From Candidatus Mesenet longicola (lineage in GTDB: Bacteria; Pseudomonadota; Alphaproteobacteria; Rickettsiales; Anaplasmataceae), in NCBI GenBank assembly GCA_016860565.1, contig BNGT01000004.1, forward strand, positions 1 to 42,689: a DNA stretch of 42,689 nucleotides, read 5' to 3'. A program made the translations under genes and the position numbers. Position 1 is the first letter of the stretch; each line of letters starts with the position of its first letter. Below the pieces are notes generated by a model that searched no databases, had not been told where the DNA came from, and worked only from the letters and a program-made list of their open reading frames with translations. Positions 29,002 to 39,522 of this stretch are shown here, piece by piece.

Positions 29002-29364
29002 CTACTCTACCCATGCATTTTCTATATAAACAGGTAACTTTCTTAATGATAAAAAACAAAGATCAAAACTTAATATAAATTTTTGAAACTTAGAATTTAA
29101 ACTAATAAAATACTTAGCAGAATTTATTATTGCATTGCGTTGAAAATTAGAAATTGGAATTTCATCACTAAATAAACTAGTCTTTACCTCTACAAAGAGG
29201 AGCTTATTTTTCTTACATGCAATTATATCTACTTCTCCTAAATGACACTTATAACGGTGTTTAATAATACTGTACAATTTCAATTTTAAAAAAAACAAAA
29301 CTATCACCTCACCCACATAACCAACAAAATTGGGTAAATTAACTTTATTTACTATTAAACCCAT
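29002..29364 (-). CDS. YraN/UPF0102 family protein
   Basis: GYVGEVIVLFFLKLKLYSIIKHRYKCHLGEVDIIACKKNKLLFVEVK; start at 29364 avoids overlap with rplQ. Confidence 0.88.
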   Translation of the reverse strand: MGLIVNKVNLPNFVGYVGEVIVLFFLKLKLYSIIKHRYKCHLGEVDIIACKKNKLLFVEVKTSLFSDEIPISNFQRNAIINSAKYFISLNSKFQKFILSFDLCFLSLRKLPVYIENAWVE

Positions 29365-29368
29365 AAAT

Positions 29369-29755
29369 TTATGATAATTTCTTTTTAGCAATAATATCTC
29401 TATCAATAAGCTCTATAACTGCTAAGGGAGCATTATCTCCCTTCCTAAAACCATATTTCATTATTCTACAATAACCACCATTACGATCTTTATAACGTTT
29501 AGATAGAATAGTAAATAATTTTTCAACAAGTACTTTATCTTTTGTTTTTGAATATAAAATACGCCTACCTTGCAAATTATCTTTCATCTTAGCAACTGTA
29601 ATAATCTTTTCAACATAAGGCCTTAACTCCTTAGCTTTAGGTAAAGTAGTAATAATTTTTTCCCGATCAAGCAAAGACATTGACATATTGTGCAGCATAG
29701 CCAATCTATGCTTGGAAGTACGATTAAATTTTCTTTGATTTATACCATGCTTCAT
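29369..29755 (-). CDS. rplQ: 50S ribosomal protein L17
   Basis: [24 protein letters not shown]. Confidence 0.97.
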   Translation of the reverse strand: MKHGINQRKFNRTSKHRLAMLHNMSMSLLDREKIITTLPKAKELRPYVEKIITVAKMKDNLQGRRILYSKTKDKVLVEKLFTILSKRYKDRNGGYCRIMKYGFRKGDNAPLAVIELIDRDIIAKKKLS

Positions 29756-29758
29756 AAA

Positions 29759-30859
29759 TTACCTAATATCAATATGTTCCTTAGTATCTCCATTATAATT
29801 AGAAGATAAATCTGAATATTTTTCAACGAATTTTTTGATATCATCAGAAGGAGACCAATTTGGAATAGACATTCCTAGAGATAGACCTTTCTCAGCTAAT
29901 TTATTTTTTATATCTTCTAATGTTCTTTTACCAAAACTTGGAGCTTTAAGCATATCATATTCTTTCTTTTGCACTAAATCTCCAATATAGACTATACCTT
30001 CTTTTTCTAAATAATTCTGAGCTCTAGTACAAAATTCTAAATCACCAACTTTAGATAGCAAAATAGGATCAAATGGCAATTTATTATTATCTTTAACCCT
30101 TGCAAGTTCAACATCATTATAATCAACAAGAGGTAGAAGCTGTTTTTGTAATATTTTTGCAGCTAAAGCCACTGCTTCTTGAGGAGATAAAGAGCCATTA
30201 GTACGTACTGACATAATCAGCTTATCATAATCAATAACTTGGCCCACACGACTATTCCCTATTGTAAAAGAAACTTTATTAACAGGACTGTACAGAGCAT
30301 TAACGCGAATAAAACCTACTGAATTAGTAAAAAATCCCGTCTCTTCTTTTTCATACCCTATAGTTGAAGCATAACCTTTACCATTATTAATGTATATTTT
30401 CATTTTAAAATTTGTATTACTATCTAATGTACATATATAAAGATCATTATTAAGTACAATACACTCACTATCGCTCTCTATCATATTAGCTCTTATTTCA
30501 CATGGGCCCTTTGCCTTCAAATAAAGACATTTTTTACCCACAGAAGATAGCTTAACACAAAGTTTACTTATATTAAGCACTATATCGGTTACATCTTCTC
30601 TTACTCCAGAAATTGAAGTAAATTCATGAGAAACATCATCAATTTCAATTCCATACACTGCTGGCCCACTTAAAGAAGAGAGCATTATACGTCTAAAAGC
30701 AGTCCCCAAAGTTAAACCATAACCTCTTTCCAATGGATCTAAAATAACATCTCCCTCATGATAACCATCCCTCACAATCACCTCGCCTACAGAGAGCTTA
30801 GCAACAGCATTTTTATCACTTACAACAATACAAGACTTATCATCAACAACATAAGACAT
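29759..30859 (-). CDS. rpoA: RNA polymerase subunit alpha
   Basis: LDPLERGYGLTLGTAFRRIMLSSLSGPAVYGIEID; C-terminal APSFGKRTLEDIKNKLAEKGLSLGM. Confidence 0.98.
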   Translation of the reverse strand: MSYVVDDKSCIVVSDKNAVAKLSVGEVIVRDGYHEGDVILDPLERGYGLTLGTAFRRIMLSSLSGPAVYGIEIDDVSHEFTSISGVREDVTDIVLNISKLCVKLSSVGKKCLYLKAKGPCEIRANMIESDSECIVLNNDLYICTLDSNTNFKMKIYINNGKGYASTIGYEKEETGFFTNSVGFIRVNALYSPVNKVSFTIGNSRVGQVIDYDKLIMSVRTNGSLSPQEAVALAAKILQKQLLPLVDYNDVELARVKDNNKLPFDPILLSKVGDLEFCTRAQNYLEKEGIVYIGDLVQKKEYDMLKAPSFGKRTLEDIKNKLAEKGLSLGMSIPNWSPSDDIKKFVEKYSDLSSNYNGDTKEHIDIR

Positions 30860-30887
30860 AAATATCCTTTAAAATTAATAATACGAG

Positions 30888-31295
30888 TCAAACTCTTCTT
30901 TTTTTCCTTAACCTAGGACCATTATGTGGAACACAAGTTTTATATTTTATAGAGATTATCGAAAGGCCAGCACTTTCCATAGCTTTGACAATACCATCTT
31001 TACTCGGCCCAATGCTAAGACCAGCACCACTCATTACTACATGTAATGTTTTCATACCGTCTTCCACAGCACTTTTAGCAATAGACTCAGCAGTTGTATT
31101 CCCTGCATAAGGAGTAGATTTCTTTGTCCCTTTAAAACCATGAACACCAGCAGAAGTATACTTTATTACACGTTTATCGATAGCATTTGCAATAACAATC
31201 TTATAATTATTAAAAGTTACTAAAACATATGCAATACCATCAATCACTTTTTCTTTCTTTATAGCTACCGATTTTTTCTTTAATACTTCTATCAT
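30888..31295 (-). CDS. rpsK: 30S ribosomal protein S11
   Basis: GFKGTKKSTPYAGNTTAESIAKSA, CVPHNGPRLRKKRRV. Confidence 0.97.
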   Translation of the reverse strand: MIEVLKKKSVAIKKEKVIDGIAYVLVTFNNYKIVIANAIDKRVIKYTSAGVHGFKGTKKSTPYAGNTTAESIAKSAVEDGMKTLHVVMSGAGLSIGPSKDGIVKAMESAGLSIISIKYKTCVPHNGPRLRKKRRV

Positions 31296-31312
31296 AATCT
31301 TAACCTCTCAAT

Positions 31313-31681
31313 CTACCTCCTAATAGTAATCAAACGCCTACAAGTCTTTGCATTAGAATGAGTCCTTTGCCCTCTTACAGATAAATGCATCCTATGTCTA
31401 ACCCCTCTATAACAGCCTATACTTACTAAAAGTTTAATATCTTTAAAAACCTTCTCTTTTAAATTTTCTTCAACTACATAGTTTTTCCTAATATGCTCAT
31501 TAATAGCATTTATTTGCTCATCAGTTAAATCTGAAGCACGTAAAGTCTTTGAAATACCACAAGCTTCACAAATTTTATTACCTAAAAAAATGCCAATACC
31601 TTTTATATAAGCCAAAGAAAAAGGAACACATTTATTTAATGGTAGATCTATACCAACCACCTTATTATTTATTTTCCGCAC
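31313..31681 (-). CDS. rpsM: 30S ribosomal protein S13
   Basis: GIDLPLNKCVPFSLAYIKGIG, CYRGVRHRMHLSVRGQRTHSNAKT. Confidence 0.97.
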   Translation of the reverse strand: MRKINNKVVGIDLPLNKCVPFSLAYIKGIGIFLGNKICEACGISKTLRASDLTDEQINAINEHIRKNYVVEENLKEKVFKDIKLLVSIGCYRGVRHRMHLSVRGQRTHSNAKTCRRLITIRR

Positions 31682-31748
31682 AAATTAAACACCTTTTAAA
31701 GTATAAGCTAACAATTTAACATAATACATATTAAAGTCAATAAACAAA

Positions 31749-32375
31749 CTAAGAAAAAAAAACACACATTGCCTCATTTACTTGGGCCACACTCATCTCA
31801 GCATTAACCTCTAATATTTTACCTCGATAATATTTCCTCAAATCTTCTCTCTGTATCTTATATTCTTGTATTCTTTTCTTTATCACATTTAAATTTTTAT
31901 CATCATATCTTTGTTTTATTTCTTTACTGCCACATTTTTTACATTCATTAACTTCATTAATGTACATAAAATTATATATATTTTCACAATTTAAACACAT
32001 AAAACGATTTGCAATTCTTTCTATTACTACATTATCGCTAATTTGCAATTCTATTATAAAATTTATAACTTGATTCATTTCTTTCAATGCCTTATTTAAA
32101 AACTTAGCTTGATTCAAATTTCTAGGAAAACCATCAAGTATAAAATTACTAACAGACAGTTTAAGTTGCTTATATATAATATCACATATAAACTTATCTT
32201 CTACTAAAGTACCAGATTCAATAGCATTTTTAACTTTTATATCAATATTATCAGCAGTAACTGCAGCTCTTAATAAATTACCAGCAGCAATAATACTTAA
32301 GCCATATTTTTTTGATAACATACATGATTGCGTTCCCTTACCAGAACCTGGAGGACCAAAAATTATAACATTCAT
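31749..32375 (-). CDS. adk: Adenylate kinase
   Basis: MNVIIFGPPGSGKGTQ, FILDGFPRNLNQAKFL, zinc-type lid CLNCENIYN...CKKCGS. Confidence 0.97.
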   Translation of the reverse strand: MNVIIFGPPGSGKGTQSCMLSKKYGLSIIAAGNLLRAAVTADNIDIKVKNAIESGTLVEDKFICDIIYKQLKLSVSNFILDGFPRNLNQAKFLNKALKEMNQVINFIIELQISDNVVIERIANRFMCLNCENIYNFMYINEVNECKKCGSKEIKQRYDDKNLNVIKKRIQEYKIQREDLRKYYRGKILEVNAEMSVAQVNEAMCVFFS

Positions 32376-33697
32376 TAAAGATTCCCTAACTCAGACTTTT
32401 TCATAAAAGCATCATACCTATTTGCAAAAATATGAGCTTGAAGTTGAGAAATAGTATCAATAATAACATTTACAATAATTAACAAACTAGTTCCACCAAA
32501 AATAAGAGGTATACTATAATAATATCTCATTACTTCAGGAACTAGACATATACTACACAAGTAGAGAGAACCAAAAAAAGTCAGCCTAAAAACTACATAC
32601 TGCAGATAACTACAAGTATGATTACCCGGCCTTTTTCCAGGAATAAAATTACCATTTTTTCTTAATGTATCTGCAACTTCTTGTGGATTAAAAACAAAAG
32701 CAGTATAAAAAAAACTAAAAAATATCATAAGTATTAAATAAAATACCATATATGTAATTTTACCAGCAGAAAAGTGACTCAGAATAAAATCTGACCATGC
32801 GTATTCCTTATGAAAATTTGCTATTGTTATAGGAGTTAAAATGATAGCATTAGCAAATATTGTAGGTATTACTCCAGCAATATTTAATTTAAGTGGTATA
32901 TAAGTATGATTATCATTATATAAGCCTCTTTTAGATTGTTTTCTTGGATATTGGACAAAAATTTTTCTATAAGAACGCTCAACAAAAATTATTAAAGCTA
33001 ACAATAATAAAAATAAAAGAAAAATAAAAAAGATCATAATTATTGATACACTACCTGCTCTATTAAGTGTAAAAATAGATGATAGAGCATTATGTAACTC
33101 TGATATTATACCAGTAAAAATAATAAGAGATATACCATTACCTATACCATTAGTATTTATTTTTTCACCAAGCCACACTAAGAACATAGTTCCACCAAGT
33201 AAACTAAAAATACCTATTACACGAAACCAAAAGCCAGGAAATAACACAATTATATTATCTCCAGTATTCATATTCTCTAGCCCTAATAAAATAGCAAAAC
33301 TTTGGATTATACAAAGAATTATCGTCACATAACGAATATAAGAATTCATTTGAGAACGCCGTAATTCATTATTATTTTTTATCTCATTTACCCCTTTTAT
33401 TGTAGCTAATATAAGCTGAATTATAATTGAAGATACTACATACGGAACAACATTCAAAGACAATATAGTCATTCTACCCAAAGCTCCGCCCGAAAGTAAA
33501 TTAAATACTCCAAAAACACCATGACTATTTTTAGAAAAAAAATCATTAATTAATTGAAGATTAATTCCAGGAATAGGAATATAAGTAGCTAAACGATACG
33601 TAATAAGAGCCACTATAGTAAAAAGACAACGTGTTAATAGATCACCTTCATATAATAAAGAAAAATCAAACTTATTTAATAAACTTTTAGAACCCAT
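32375..33697 (-). CDS. secY: Preprotein translocase subunit SecY
   Basis: YIPIPGINLQ, FNLLSGGALGRMTILSLNVVPYVVSSIIIQL, GIGNGISLIIFTGI, ADTLRKNGNFIPGKRPG. Confidence 0.97.
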   Translation of the reverse strand: MGSKSLLNKFDFSLLYEGDLLTRCLFTIVALITYRLATYIPIPGINLQLINDFFSKNSHGVFGVFNLLSGGALGRMTILSLNVVPYVVSSIIIQLILATIKGVNEIKNNNELRRSQMNSYIRYVTIILCIIQSFAILLGLENMNTGDNIIVLFPGFWFRVIGIFSLLGGTMFLVWLGEKINTNGIGNGISLIIFTGIISELHNALSSIFTLNRAGSVSIIMIFFIFLLFLLLLALIIFVERSYRKIFVQYPRKQSKRGLYNDNHTYIPLKLNIAGVIPTIFANAIILTPITIANFHKEYAWSDFILSHFSAGKITYMVFYLILMIFFSFFYTAFVFNPQEVADTLRKNGNFIPGKRPGNHTCSYLQYVVFRLTFFGSLYLCSICLVPEVMRYYYSIPLIFGGTSLLIIVNVIIDTISQLQAHIFANRYDAFMKKSELGNL

Positions 33698-33704
33698 AGC
33701 TTTT

Positions 33705-34154
33705 TTACAATTCTACTTTTCCACCAGCTGATTCAATTGAAGCTTGTGCTGATCTAGACACCGCATCAACATCAAATATTAACTTGCTTTTTAACTCACA
33801 ATTATTTAACAATTTCACTTTACATCTTAGCGATCTAATTAAACCTAAACTAAATAGTATATTCTTATCTATATAATTATCACTTATCTTATCAGCACTG
33901 ATTAAATGTTCAATATCACCAATATTAACAACAGCATAACGCTGCTTAAATTTTGATTTAAACCCTCTTTTAGGTAAACGTGTAAATATAGATTGTTGAC
34001 CACCCTCAAAACCATTGATTGAAACACCACTTCTTGCCTTTTGTCCTTTATGCCCTCTACCCGAAGTTTTACCTTTACCACAACCAATTCCCCTACCTAA
34101 AAGTTTTGCTTTCTTTTTCTTAGGTAAGTCTGTAAATAAAATATTTAATTTCAT
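33705..34154 (-). CDS. rplO: 50S ribosomal protein L15
   Basis: GRGIGCGKGKTSGRGHKGQKARSG. Confidence 0.97.
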   Translation of the reverse strand: MKLNILFTDLPKKKKAKLLGRGIGCGKGKTSGRGHKGQKARSGVSINGFEGGQQSIFTRLPKRGFKSKFKQRYAVVNIGDIEHLISADKISDNYIDKNILFSLGLIRSLRCKVKLLNNCELKSKLIFDVDAVSRSAQASIESAGGKVEL

Positions 34155-34162
34155 ATAATAAC

Positions 34163-34678
34163 CTATCTTTTTCCAATTATTTCATTAATTTTCTTACCCC
34201 TTTTATTTGCAATTTGTCTCAAAGATAACATTTTATTCAAAGCAGAAAATACCGCATATACGACATTATGAGGACTAGTTGATCCGATAGATTTAGCCAC
34301 TATATCTTTTACACCTAAAGCCTCAAACACAGATCTTATAGCCCCACCAGCTATAATTCCCGTACCTGGCTTTGCTGATCTTAGCAAAACCTTACCTGAG
34401 CAAAACTTAGCTACAACATCATAATGCAAAGTTCTACCTTCACGCAAATGAATTTTTATTAACCTTTTCTTTGCTGAATTTGCAGCTTTTATTTTAGCTT
34501 CCGCTACTTCACAGTGCTTACCTAATCCACAACCAATTCTTCCTTTCTCATCTCCTACTACAATCAAATCGGAAAAAGAAAATTTACGTCCGCCTTTCGT
34601 AACCTTTGATACTCTCTTAGCGGAAACTAATAATTCCAACAACCCAGAATCATCTTGAAAATTTTTCACCATAACCAT
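34163..34678 (-). CDS. rpsE: 30S ribosomal protein S5
   Basis: [36 protein letters not shown]. Confidence 0.97.
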   Translation of the reverse strand: MVMVKNFQDDSGLLELLVSAKRVSKVTKGGRKFSFSDLIVVGDEKGRIGCGLGKHCEVAEAKIKAANSAKKRLIKIHLREGRTLHYDVVAKFCSGKVLLRSAKPGTGIIAGGAIRSVFEALGVKDIVAKSIGSTSPHNVVYAVFSALNKMLSLRQIANKRGKKINEIIGKR

Positions 34679-34686
34679 AAATCAAC

Positions 34687-35076
34687 CTAAAAATTTAATC
34701 CAGATTCCCTTAAAATCTCAGCAAACTTAGATACAACAGTATTTTTAGCATACCTATAAGGACCTTTATCAAAAATCAATTGCTTATTAGAAAGATCTTT
34801 ATTAGATAAACGACTAATAATTAATTTACCTACAGCTTTTGCAGATTCTTTATTTACTCTACGATCACACTCAATTTTAAGAGCTTTTTCCAAAGTTGAA
34901 GCAGAAGCAACAGTGACACCATTTTCATCGTCAATTAATTGAGCATAAAAATATCGATTTGACTTAAATATTGATAAACGCAGATAACCACAACCTTTTT
35001 TTATTTTTGCACGAGTACGCAGCTTTCTTTTCTTCTTATTATCTAATGTACCTAGTAAAATTTTAGAGTTTTTCAT
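34687..35076 (-). CDS. rplR: 50S ribosomal protein L18
   Basis: RLSIFKSNRYFYAQLIDDENGVTVASAST, FDKGPYRYAKNTVVSKFAEILRESGL. Confidence 0.94.
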   Translation of the reverse strand: MKNSKILLGTLDNKKKRKLRTRAKIKKGCGYLRLSIFKSNRYFYAQLIDDENGVTVASASTLEKALKIECDRRVNKESAKAVGKLIISRLSNKDLSNKQLIFDKGPYRYAKNTVVSKFAEILRESGLNF

Positions 35077-35097
35077 AAATCATTCCATTTTGTAAAA

Positions 35098-35637
35098 TTA
35101 TTTCTTTTTACTAGTCTCTTTACGTAACATAGTCTTACCTTTTAATACAATACCCTTACCTTTATAAGGATTAAATTTCCTTATTTTACATAAATCAGAC
35201 GCAGTCATATGAATTTTTTGTTTATCTACTCCCGTTATTACAATATCTTGTTTAATACATTCGCACTTAATATTCTCTGATATCCTATAAATTAGGTCAT
35301 GACTAAAGCCTAATGATAAAATTAAATACTTACCATTACACTCTGCTTTATATCCTATACCATTAATTTCAAGACAGAGAGAAAAACCCTTAGTTACACC
35401 ATGAATAAAATTATTAATATTACTCACATAAGTTCCCAACAAAGCATTATTTTTTTTATCAAAGTTATTTTTATCAATTGATAATAACAATTTATTACCA
35501 TCACACTTATACAGAATAGAGCTATTTAAAACAAACTCTCTCTTCCACGTGCTATTTTGAAATAACAATTTATTATCATAACATTTAAGCTCAATACTAT
35601 CAGGGATAATTATAGGCACTAGATTAACACGAGACAT
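35098..35637 (-). CDS. rplF: 50S ribosomal protein L6
   Basis: Operon position; GVTKGFSLCLEINGIGYKAE, IRKFNPYKGKGIVLKGKTMLRKETSKKK. Confidence 0.95.
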   Translation of the reverse strand: MSRVNLVPIIIPDSIELKCYDNKLLFQNSTWKREFVLNSSILYKCDGNKLLLSIDKNNFDKKNNALLGTYVSNINNFIHGVTKGFSLCLEINGIGYKAECNGKYLILSLGFSHDLIYRISENIKCECIKQDIVITGVDKQKIHMTASDLCKIRKFNPYKGKGIVLKGKTMLRKETSKKK

Positions 35638-35650
35638 TAATAATTCTCAC

Positions 35651-36040
35651 TTAAAAAACACCACATAAAATCTCTCCACCAACATTTAATTTTCTTGCAT
35701 CAAAATCGGATATTATTCCTTTTGAAGTAGATAAAATAATAATACCCAATCCATTATAAAATCTAGGAATTGCCTTAGCTGTAGAATAAATACGTCTGCC
35801 AGGTTTAGAATATACCTTTATTTCATGAATTACTGGCATATTATTATAATATTTTAATTCTACAATAAAACTAAATATTCTATTCTTCATTTCTTTTTTA
35901 TCAAAATATGTTATATACCCCTCATCTCGTAAAATTTTTAAAACAGAACCTCTCATCTCAGAAAATGGAATTTCTACAATTCTCATCATTGCTGATTGTG
36001 CGTTACGGATTCTTGCTAAAAAATCACATAAATTTGCCAT
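35651..36040 (-). CDS. rpsH: 30S ribosomal protein S8
   Basis: CDFLARIRNAQSAM, SKPGRRIYSTAKAIPRFYNGLGIIILSTSKGI. Confidence 0.96.
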   Translation of the reverse strand: MANLCDFLARIRNAQSAMMRIVEIPFSEMRGSVLKILRDEGYITYFDKKEMKNRIFSFIVELKYYNNMPVIHEIKVYSKPGRRIYSTAKAIPRFYNGLGIIILSTSKGIISDFDARKLNVGGEILCGVF

Positions 36041-36063
36041 TATATATTCCTCACAATTATAAA

Positions 36064-36369
36064 TTACCAACTAGATTTTAGCATTCCAGGAATATACCCG
36101 AAAGGACATAATTTTCGTAAAGCAATACGAGACAAGCCAAATTCCATATAAACACCTCTACCCCTACCACTCAATAAACATCTATTCCTAATCCTTACAG
36201 CAGAAGAATCTCTTGGCATTTTAGATAACTTAAGTTGAGCAATAAACCTTTGATGAACAGGAATACTTTTATTACTTATTATACCTTTAAGTTCTTGCCT
36301 TCTACTTCTATATCTATCACAAATTTGTATTCTTTTTAAATTTCTTTGTATAACAGATTTTTTTGCCAT
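36064..36369 (-). CDS. rpsN: 30S ribosomal protein S14
   Basis: AKKSVIQRNLKR, RCLLSGRGRGVYMEFGLSRIALRKL. Confidence 0.96.
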   Translation of the reverse strand: MAKKSVIQRNLKRIQICDRYRSRRQELKGIISNKSIPVHQRFIAQLKLSKMPRDSSAVRIRNRCLLSGRGRGVYMEFGLSRIALRKLCPFGYIPGMLKSSW

Positions 36370-36382
36370 AATACCATCCTTA

Positions 36383-36919
36383 TTAATCAAAAAAAGGAAA
36401 TTTTAAAATAGATAATAATTCCTTTGCATCCTTATTATTAGTTGCACTTGTAACAATATTGATATCCATTCCTATAACCTTTCCTTCTAGAGTATATCTC
36501 CCTTCTAAAAATGAAGTATGCTCCTTAATACTCAATGAAATATTGCCACGATTATCAAATTGTTTGGAGCTTAAACCCTTAAAAACCTTCTCTTCAGGCA
36601 GAGTAATGTAAATGAGCTTTTCTAAAAATTCATACATTCTTTTCTTACGCAAAGTCACCTTACATCCTACAATTTCACCTTCTCTTATCTTAAATCCAGA
36701 AATTGATTTTCTTGCATAAGTATAAACAGGTTTTTGACCTGATATCAAACGCAAAATTGTAAAATAATAATTAGCTATTTTACTATCAGATGCAACATTA
36801 CCCATACCCATATTAACACAAACCTTTACCAATCTAGGAGCCTGTTCTTTTTTATTATAAGCAAGCTTTTCACACAATAATCCTAAATTATTTTTATATA
36901 GATTCTCTAAAATCGACAT
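36383..36919 (-). CDS. rplE: 50S ribosomal protein L5
   Basis: KVCVNMGMGNVASDSK, GQKPVYTYARKSISGFKIREGEIVGCKVTLR. Confidence 0.97.
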   Translation of the reverse strand: MSILENLYKNNLGLLCEKLAYNKKEQAPRLVKVCVNMGMGNVASDSKIANYYFTILRLISGQKPVYTYARKSISGFKIREGEIVGCKVTLRKKRMYEFLEKLIYITLPEEKVFKGLSSKQFDNRGNISLSIKEHTSFLEGRYTLEGKVIGMDINIVTSATNNKDAKELLSILKFPFFD

Positions 36920-36923
36920 AAGA

Positions 36924-37232
36924 TTAATCCATCACCTCTCTAGAATTTTTAGCAAACCTAACCTTATTACTATCTAACAATTTAAATCCCACTCTAGTTC
37001 TGACTTGATTTTTAAGATCAAATAAAGCAACATTAGAAATATGAATAGGTAACTCATCCATTAATATACCACTTTTTTTATTTCCTCTCTGTTTAACATG
37101 CTTCTTACATAAATTTACACCAGAAACTACCACCTTATAGCCTTTATCTTTTATTACCTTGATTATTTTACCAATTTTTCCTTTATCATCACCACTTATT
37201 ACGATTACATCATCACCACTAACTATTTTCAT
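36924..37232 (-). CDS. rplX: 50S ribosomal protein L24
   Basis: SGDDVIVISGDDKGKIGKIIKV. Confidence 0.95.
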   Translation of the reverse strand: MKIVSGDDVIVISGDDKGKIGKIIKVIKDKGYKVVVSGVNLCKKHVKQRGNKKSGILMDELPIHISNVALFDLKNQVRTRVGFKLLDSNKVRFAKNSREVMD

Positions 37233-37237
37233 ACCCA

Positions 37238-37597
37238 TTATAGAACCTCAACAGCTAGAGACATTAATTTCATAAAAGAACCAGAGGTTAATTTTTTAAT
37301 TGGACCAAATACTCTGGTACCTAAAGGATCACCATGATTATTAATTAAAACAACAGCATTAGAAGAAAAAGACATAACGCTTGTATCAAATTTACGCACT
37401 AACTTCCTAACCCTTACTACCACTGCTTTATATACTTTACCCTTTGTAACCTTTGCTTTAGAATTTGAAGATTTGACAGAAACAGTAACTATATCACCTA
37501 TAGATGCAAATTTCTTTCCTTTTGATAATCCTATACACAAAACAGAGCATGCACCAGAATTATCAGCTACTTGTAACAACGTATTCTTTTGAATCAT
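37238..37597 (-). CDS. rplN: 50S ribosomal protein L14
   Basis: [42 protein letters not shown]. Confidence 0.97.
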   Translation of the reverse strand: MIQKNTLLQVADNSGACSVLCIGLSKGKKFASIGDIVTVSVKSSNSKAKVTKGKVYKAVVVRVRKLVRKFDTSVMSFSSNAVVLINNHGDPLGTRVFGPIKKLTSGSFMKLMSLAVEVL

Positions 37598-37614
37598 ACA
37601 TAACCTCTATAACC

Positions 37615-37869
37615 TTAACACATCTCCTCTTTAAATACTATCCATTTCTTAGTAGATGAAATTGGCCTATATTCTTGTATTTTAACTAGATCACCCTCTT
37701 TATAAGGATTACAAAATTCATCAACATAAGGGTTATGAACACTATATTTTTTACATCTCCTTACAACTTTTTTATATAATCTATCTCTAGCAACACTCAA
37801 AATAGAAACCATTATTGTTTTATTAGATTTACTACTAATTACAGTACCACATAAAACTTTCTTAGACAT
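37615..37869 (-). CDS. rpsQ: 30S ribosomal protein S17
   Basis: KKVLCGTVISSKSNKTIMVSI, YKEGDLVKIQEYRPISSTKKWIV. Confidence 0.95.
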   Translation of the reverse strand: MSKKVLCGTVISSKSNKTIMVSILSVARDRLYKKVVRRCKKYSVHNPYVDEFCNPYKEGDLVKIQEYRPISSTKKWIVFKEEMC

Positions 37870-38071
37870 TATCTTGCTCTCTCTTTTCATTTAAAACAGT
37901 TAAAATACGAGCTATAGACTTCTTAATCAAACTAAAACGCATAATATTACTAAATTGACCTAACTTTTTTTGAAAGATTATATTTACAAACTCTTTCCTT
38001 AGAGTTGCTAAAATATTATATAATTCTTGAGAAGATTTCAATCTTATTTCTTTTATTTCCAATTCATCCTC
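37862..38071 (-). CDS. rpmC: 50S ribosomal protein L29
   Basis: LRLKSSQELYNILATLRKEFVNI...ikKSIARILTVLNEK; operon position. Confidence 0.9.
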   Translation of the reverse strand, partial: EDELEIKEIRLKSSQELYNILATLRKEFVNIIFQKKLGQFSNIMRFSLIKKSIARILTVLNEKREQDNV

Positions 38072-38078
38072 CATAATT

Positions 38079-38504
38079 TTATAAAATGTTACAATCAGAC
38101 ACAAACTTACATCTTACTGGCAATTTAGAAGATGCTTTATCAAAAGCTATTTTTACTAAATCTATAGGAACATTACTAACTTCAAATAAAACTCTACCAG
38201 GATTTACTCTAAAAGCCCAAAATTCAACACTCCCCTTTCCTTTACCCATACGAACATCAGCTGGTTTTTTACTAACAGGTATGTTAGGAAAGATTTTAAT
38301 CCATAATTTAAATTTTTTATTATTACTTCTCAATACTTTAACTATAGTACGCCTTGCAGCTTCAATCTGATTAGAATTAATTCTAGCAACATCAATAGCT
38401 TTTAAACCATAATCTCCAAATACTAAATTATTACCACCTTTGGTGTTACCTTTAATTCGACCCTTAAAAATCTTCTTATACTTAGTCTTTCTTGGTATAA
38501 ACAT
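38079..38504 (-). CDS. rplP: 50S ribosomal protein L16
   Basis: MFIPRKTKYKKIFKGRIKG, RMGKGKGSVEFWAFRVNPGRVLFEV. Confidence 0.97.
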   Translation of the reverse strand: MFIPRKTKYKKIFKGRIKGNTKGGNNLVFGDYGLKAIDVARINSNQIEAARRTIVKVLRSNNKKFKLWIKIFPNIPVSKKPADVRMGKGKGSVEFWAFRVNPGRVLFEVSNVPIDLVKIAFDKASSKLPVRCKFVSDCNIL

Positions 38505-38527
38505 CACATTTACCACTAAATAACAGC

Positions 38528-39151
38528 TTAATTACCTAAACAAACAAAAACTTTTACACCTATAATACCATATATAGTCTTTGCCTCACACAAAGCATAA
38601 TCAATATTAATACGCAAAGTACTTAAAGGTAATTTACCTCCCTTACTAGATTCAACACGAGCTATTTCAGCACCATTTAAACGTCCAGAACATAGCACCA
38701 TTATTCCTTGTCCACCTGCTTTCAAACAATTTTGCACTGCTTTTTTTATAACACGTCGAAAAGAAGAACCTCTTTTTTCTAATTGTCGAGCTATATTTTT
38801 AGCTATTAAAGATGCATTCGTTTCAACCTTCTTTACTTCTACAATATTAAATTCAACAGGACTTTTTATCATCTTAGAAAGTATTTGATTTGTTTTTTTT
38901 AACTCATTTCCATCCCTGCCTATTATAATACCAGGCCTTGAAGAATATATTACAATAACCACCAATCCAGATTTACGAGATATCACCACCTCATCAACCC
39001 CAGCATCATAAAAATGCTTATCAATATAAGCACGAATCAATAAATCCATACAAAGAAAATTCTTATATTCTTTTTTTCTAGCAAACCATAAGGCATTATA
39101 CTGAGCTACTTCTCCTAATCTAAATCCAATAGGATTTACTTTCCTACCCAT
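38528..39151 (-). CDS. rpsC: 30S ribosomal protein S3
   Basis: MGRKVNPIGFRLG, GIIIGRDGNELKK, GRLNGAEIARVE. Confidence 0.97.
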   Translation of the reverse strand: MGRKVNPIGFRLGEVAQYNALWFARKKEYKNFLCMDLLIRAYIDKHFYDAGVDEVVISRKSGLVVIVIYSSRPGIIIGRDGNELKKTNQILSKMIKSPVEFNIVEVKKVETNASLIAKNIARQLEKRGSSFRRVIKKAVQNCLKAGGQGIMVLCSGRLNGAEIARVESSKGGKLPLSTLRINIDYALCEAKTIYGIIGVKVFVCLGN

Positions 39152-39155
39152 AACT

Positions 39156-39509
39156 TTAAACTCTCTTTTTTAATTCAATAATCATATTACTATACCGTTT
39201 ATTTATCTTATTAGCTCTTCCCATAGCTTTAGGAAAAACCCTCTTTAATGTTATAGACTTACCAATCAATATTTTATTAATATAAAGATTATCAACATTT
39301 AAATTATAATTATACTGAGCATTAGCAAGTGCAGATTTCAAAACTTTATTAACATAAAAAGCAGCTTTCTTTCTACAAAAAGCCAACTGCATTACAGCTT
39401 GAGCAATATTACATTTACGTATTAAATTAGCAACTAAATTTAATTTTTGAGGACTAATCTTTAATACAGTTGCCTTAGCTCTAACCATCGAAACATCATC
39501 AATCATCAT
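39156..39509 (-). CDS. rplV: 50S ribosomal protein L22
   Basis: LKISPQKLNLVANLIR, LKRVFPKAMGRANKINKRYSNMIIELK. Confidence 0.96.
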   Translation of the reverse strand: MMIDDVSMVRAKATVLKISPQKLNLVANLIRKCNIAQAVMQLAFCRKKAAFYVNKVLKSALANAQYNYNLNVDNLYINKILIGKSITLKRVFPKAMGRANKINKRYSNMIIELKKRV

Positions 39510-39522
39510 AACTATACCAAAT

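Noticed and set aside
38086-38370. Plus-strand 94-aa ORF
   Set aside because: Antisense to rplP, explained by low-stop composition.
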